DNA of 7,536 nucleotides from Oscillospiraceae bacterium (lineage in GTDB: Bacteria; Bacillota; Clostridia; Oscillospirales; Acutalibacteraceae). The position numbers were made by a program, and so were the translations under genes. The notes below the pieces were generated by a model, which saw only the letters and a program-made list of their open reading frames with translations, had not been told where the DNA came from and made no database searches. The DNA lies in the NCBI GenBank assembly GCA_029012165.1, contig JAQXLO010000260.1:1-7536 (forward strand). Direction: 5' to 3'. This document shows, piece after piece, positions 5,802 through 7,536 of this stretch (position 1 is the stretch's first letter; every line of letters starts with the position of its first letter).

Positions 5802-6653
5802 ATGGCAAAACGAATAGACGGAAAAAAAATCTCTGCCGCCATGCTGGAAACCGTTGCGGCAGAGGTAACAGAACTCAAAAAAGAAGGTATCGAACCCACC
5901 TTGGCGGTCATTCTTGTGGGGGAGGATCCGGCTTCGCAGGTCTATGTGCGCAACAAACAGCGTGCCTGTGAGCAGGTCGGGATTCGTTCCGTGTCGCACA
6001 TTCTTCCCGCAGACACCACACAGCAGACGCTGCTTGCGCTGATTGACACGCTGAATCGGGACAAAAGCGTGAACGGGATTCTCTGTCAGCTCCCCTTGCC
6101 GAAGCATTTGGACGAAGAACAGGTTCTGCTTGCCATCTCTCCCGAAAAGGATGTGGATGCTTTTCACCCGGTCAATGTGGGGCGCATCACCATCGGCAAC
6201 GCCGATCTGCTCCCCTGCACGCCGGCAGGCGTTATGGAAATGCTACGGTATGAAAATATTCCCGTAGCCGGAAAGCACTGCGTTGTCCTCGGGCGCAGCA
6301 ACATCGTCGGCAAGCCCATGGCGCTACTCCTGCTCGCCGCCAACGGCACTGTCACGGTTTGCCACTCCAAAACAGAAAACATTGCCGCCTATACCCGCAC
6401 CGCCGATATTCTCGTCACCGCAGTCGGCAAACAGAACTTTGTCACAGCAGATATGGTAAAGCCCGGCGCCGTCGTCATTGACGTGAGCATCAACCGCAAC
6501 GCCGAAGGCAAGCTTTGCGGCGATGCGGATTTCGATGCCGTCAGCGAAGTGGCATCCTGCATCACCCCAGTCCCCGGCGGTGTCGGACCCATGACCATCG
6601 CCATGCTGATGAAAAATACAGTCTCTGCCGCAAGGGCACAGAGCAAAAAGTAA
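5802..6653 (+). CDS. folD: bifunctional methylene-THF dehydrogenase / methenyl-THF cyclohydrolase
   Basis: Cytoplasmic enzyme converting 5,10-methylene-THF to 5,10-methenyl-THF with NADP+ and then to 10-formyl-THF, which supplies purine synthesis and formylation. At 283 residues it has the normal FolD length. Signatures are complete: VGEDPASQVYVRNK with Tyr48 and catalytic Lys52, NGILCQLPLPKHL, DVDAFHPVN, the nucleotide-binding GRSNIVGKP at residues 164-172, VIDVSIN, and the C-terminal TPVPGGVGPMT. GGAGG (5792-5796) lies 5 nt before the ATG. The gene starts 12 nt after the BMP lipoprotein stop with no promoter in between, so it is probably co-transcribed with it. A strong terminator follows 7 nt after the stop. 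Nothing is missing, and base composition matches the flanking housekeeping genes. Confidence 0.97.
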   Translation: MAKRIDGKKISAAMLETVAAEVTELKKEGIEPTLAVILVGEDPASQVYVRNKQRACEQVGIRSVSHILPADTTQQTLLALIDTLNRDKSVNGILCQLPLPKHLDEEQVLLAISPEKDVDAFHPVNVGRITIGNADLLPCTPAGVMEMLRYENIPVAGKHCVVLGRSNIVGKPMALLLLAANGTVTVCHSKTENIAAYTRTADILVTAVGKQNFVTADMVKPGAVVIDVSINRNAEGKLCGDADFDAVSEVASCITPVPGGVGPMTIAMLMKNTVSAARAQSKK

Positions 6654-6660
6654 CAGGTTG

Positions 6661-6698
6661 AAAACGGACATTCGCCGAGAAGTGAATGTCCGTTTTTA
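6661..6698. terminator. strong, probably bidirectional terminator after folD
   Basis: A 13-bp perfect stem, AAAACGGACATTC (6661-6673) with GAATGTCCGTTTT (6684-6696), around a 10-nt loop and with a T-run continuing into 6697. The left arm begins with AAAA, so the other strand also ends in a U-run. It could therefore stop transcripts arriving from the convergent pyrophosphatase gene. Confidence 0.9.
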
Positions 6699-6718
6699 TT
6701 TCCGAAGCGTGCTTGCAG

Positions 6719-6746
6719 TTGACGAACCGCCACGAAGATGTATACT
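6719..6746 (+). promoter_or_regulatory. possible orphan promoter facing the pyrophosphatase gene's 3' end
   Basis: TTGACG (6719-6724), a 16-nt spacer and TATACT (6741-6746), with TG directly before the -10. Any transcript would run rightwards into a stretch with no plus-strand gene and then antisense to the pyrophosphatase gene. The surrounding bases resemble the promoter at 1833: both read GTTGACGAA followed by a CGCCA/CGA stretch. Support is compositional only. Confidence 0.35.
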
Positions 6747-6875
6747 GATTCTATAAAGAAGAATGAAACTGGAATAAATGAAAAATAAAATGTTTTGGTT
6801 TTAAAGCAGACTGATGCACTTCCGGCATTGACTGGTGTACAACGGATTGATAACGATGGTTGACAGACCGTTGCA
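6747..6875. other. intergenic stretch with no recognisable gene
   Basis: Between the possible promoter and the end of the minus-strand pyrophosphatase gene I see no credible coding frame. Only tiny frames without ribosome binding sites occur, for example ATGAAACTGGAATAA and an 8-codon frame near 6779. AACGG (6841-6845) can pair with CCGTT (6868-6872) just beyond the minus-strand stop, but no T-tract follows, so it is not a convincing terminator. Confidence 0.5.
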
Positions 6876-7292
6876 TCACATTGTTTCAATCACGGTATCA
6901 TACCACTGCTCCTGAAAATGAACGGCTTTCTCCATTTCCTGCTTTGAAAAACAAACGCCGTCGGGGGCGGCAATGAGCTTATCCTCCACGTCATTTCTAC
7001 GAAATGCGATACCGATAATTCGACAATCATACGCAGAAACCGGCTCATTTACGCCCAAAAGGTAAACATCCAGCTCCTCCCCGTCGCCGCTGAGGACACC
7101 GGGAATAAAGCCGTAATTGATGGGATATACAAGGTCATATTTTTCCTTATGATGAACATAACCTATGGGACGGTCTATCTCAATATGAACTTGTTTGCCG
7201 AGATAGGAACGAACAAGCGCCGCACGAGAAGCCTGAAAATGAGAATCTAACAAAGCAACCGCCCTACTTTCATAAAAAGAAAGGTTCATCAC
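6876..7292 (-). CDS. compact family I-like inorganic pyrophosphatase
   Basis: A protein of up to 138 residues related to soluble inorganic pyrophosphatases, which hydrolyse PPi to phosphate with Mg. The diagnostic run is IEIDRPIGYVHH, VYPINYGFIPG, then SGDGEELDVYLLG (Asp70 and Asp75 of the D-G-x-x-x-D metal motif), then RRNDVEDKLIAAPDG. It is shorter than E. coli Ppa (about 175) and ends soon after HFQEQWYD, without the C-terminal Tyr-Lys region. By my eye alignment, two metal-ligand Asp positions (E. coli 67 and 102) are Glu here. Such short forms recur in Clostridia. The start is uncertain: GTG at 7292 and ATG at 7289 are adjacent, neither has a ribosome binding site, and a stop in frame at 7310-7308 limits extension. 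The upstream bases belong to the palindromic element. It may be a real PPase or a relative with another phosphate substrate. Confidence 0.85.
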   Translation of the reverse strand: MMNLSFYESRAVALLDSHFQASRAALVRSYLGKQVHIEIDRPIGYVHHKEKYDLVYPINYGFIPGVLSGDGEELDVYLLGVNEPVSAYDCRIIGIAFRRNDVEDKLIAAPDGVCFSKQEMEKAVHFQEQWYDTVIETM

Positions 7293-7504
7293 GGATTTTT
7301 GTGGGATTTAAAGTTTCGATCAAGCCTTTGGGAAGGCTTGCGGATTCCAAAGGCAGCGCCTTTGGTCGCCGACCGCAGTCGGCGAAATCCTAACAACACC
7401 AAAAGCGCAGGAGGGGAGCCAAAACAGTCCAGTGGACTGTTTTGGCGTGGGGAACCCTCGCCGGGGGTTCCCCGGTGCGAAGCACAAATCCCACAATTTT
7501 CCAT
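7289..7504 (-). other. 71-codon frame through the repeat, probably not a real protein
   Basis: A frame from ATG at 7504 crosses the whole palindromic element and stops at TGA 7291-7289. That stop shares one base with the ATG (7289-7287) of the pyrophosphatase gene. It has no ribosome binding site, is rich in Gly, Pro, Arg and Ser as GC-rich palindromes tend to be, and resembles no domain I know. It is listed because of the TGATG overlap and because annotation pipelines often call such frames as hypothetical proteins. Confidence 0.2.
7293..7502. repeat. 210-bp palindrome-rich element with imperfect terminal inverted repeats
   Basis: The ends, 7293-7309 and 7486-7502, are inverted copies matching at 14 of 17 positions, with a perfect 11-bp core (TTGTGGGATTT at 7299-7309). 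Inside are six hairpins with perfect stems: 7321-7340 (7 bp), 7347-7365 (8 bp), 7366-7385 (8 bp), 7418-7446 (14 bp, 1-nt centre), 7449-7473 (9 bp) and 7475-7485 (GTGC-GAA-GCAC). GGATT (7342-7346) and AATCC (7386-7390) close the second and third hairpins into a three-way junction. The last hairpin ends exactly where the right terminal arm begins. No transposase or convincing gene is present. It resembles intergenic repeats I associate with Oscillospirales genomes; copy number cannot be seen here. It could be a non-autonomous mobile repeat, a structured RNA, or both. Confidence 0.8.
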
Positions 7505-7536
7505 GAAGAACGAAAAGAAAACGTCTGATGGAATAT

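Noticed and set aside
5205..6167. Minus-strand 320-codon frame across the BMP lipoprotein and folD
   Set aside because: Long, but it runs antisense to two clearly recognised genes and over their junction. Its composition is that of a mirrored frame and it contains no known motif.
7287..7504. Target-site duplication flanking the repeat
   Set aside because: The only flanking identity is CAT on each side (7287-7289 and 7502-7504), too short to count.
7503..7536. Possible start of a plus-strand gene (MKNEKKTSDGI, open to the window end)
   Set aside because: Only 11 codons are visible, and the upstream bases are the repeat's terminal arm with no ribosome binding site.

Overview
The window looks like chromosomal DNA of a gut-type Clostridia bacterium, probably Oscillospirales/Ruminococcaceae-like. 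The grounds are the metG-tatD gene pair, strong GGAGG ribosome binding sites, SigA-type promoters, Big_2 and DUF4474 surface-protein domains, a BMP-family lipoprotein, and a palindrome-rich intergenic repeat of a kind I associate with these genomes. The order-level assignment is inference.

Layout. Positions 1-1020 hold the C-terminal part of methionyl-tRNA synthetase (metG), cut by the window edge. It is coupled through a TGATG overlap to a TatD-family metal-dependent hydrolase (1020-1784), and a terminator closes this unit. Next comes a self-contained cassette at about 1833-3268. It has a near-consensus promoter, a leader of about 135 nt with possible structure and a small upstream ORF, a visibly AT-richer gene for a CDP-glycerol glycerophosphotransferase-family enzyme (2004-3152), and its own terminator. 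A second promoter (3293-3321) starts a likely three-gene unit: a secreted, membrane-anchored Big_2 + DUF4474 protein (3359-4492), a BMP/PnrA-like lipoprotein with an internal Thr/Glu/Lys-rich insert (4545-5789), and folD (5802-6653). A long hairpin terminator (6661-6698) ends that unit.

Right end. After a weakly supported orphan promoter and about 180 nt with no gene, a minus-strand gene (7292-6876) encodes a compact family I-like inorganic pyrophosphatase. Directly abutting its start codon is a 210-bp element (7293-7502). It is bounded by imperfect inverted repeats and contains six perfect-stem hairpins, two of which sit in a gap-free three-way junction. It is the most striking unexplained structure in the window.

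How the genes relate. metG and tatD are translation/quality-control housekeeping genes. folD supplies one-carbon folates, and its upstream neighbour resembles nucleoside-binding lipoproteins, but no transporter permease or ATPase lies in the window. The phosphotransferase and DUF4474 genes concern the cell surface. I found no CRISPR array, rRNA, tRNA, transposase or recognisable defence system. The only candidates for something undescribed are the structured repeat, the leader RNA at 1868-2003 and the DUF4474 protein.
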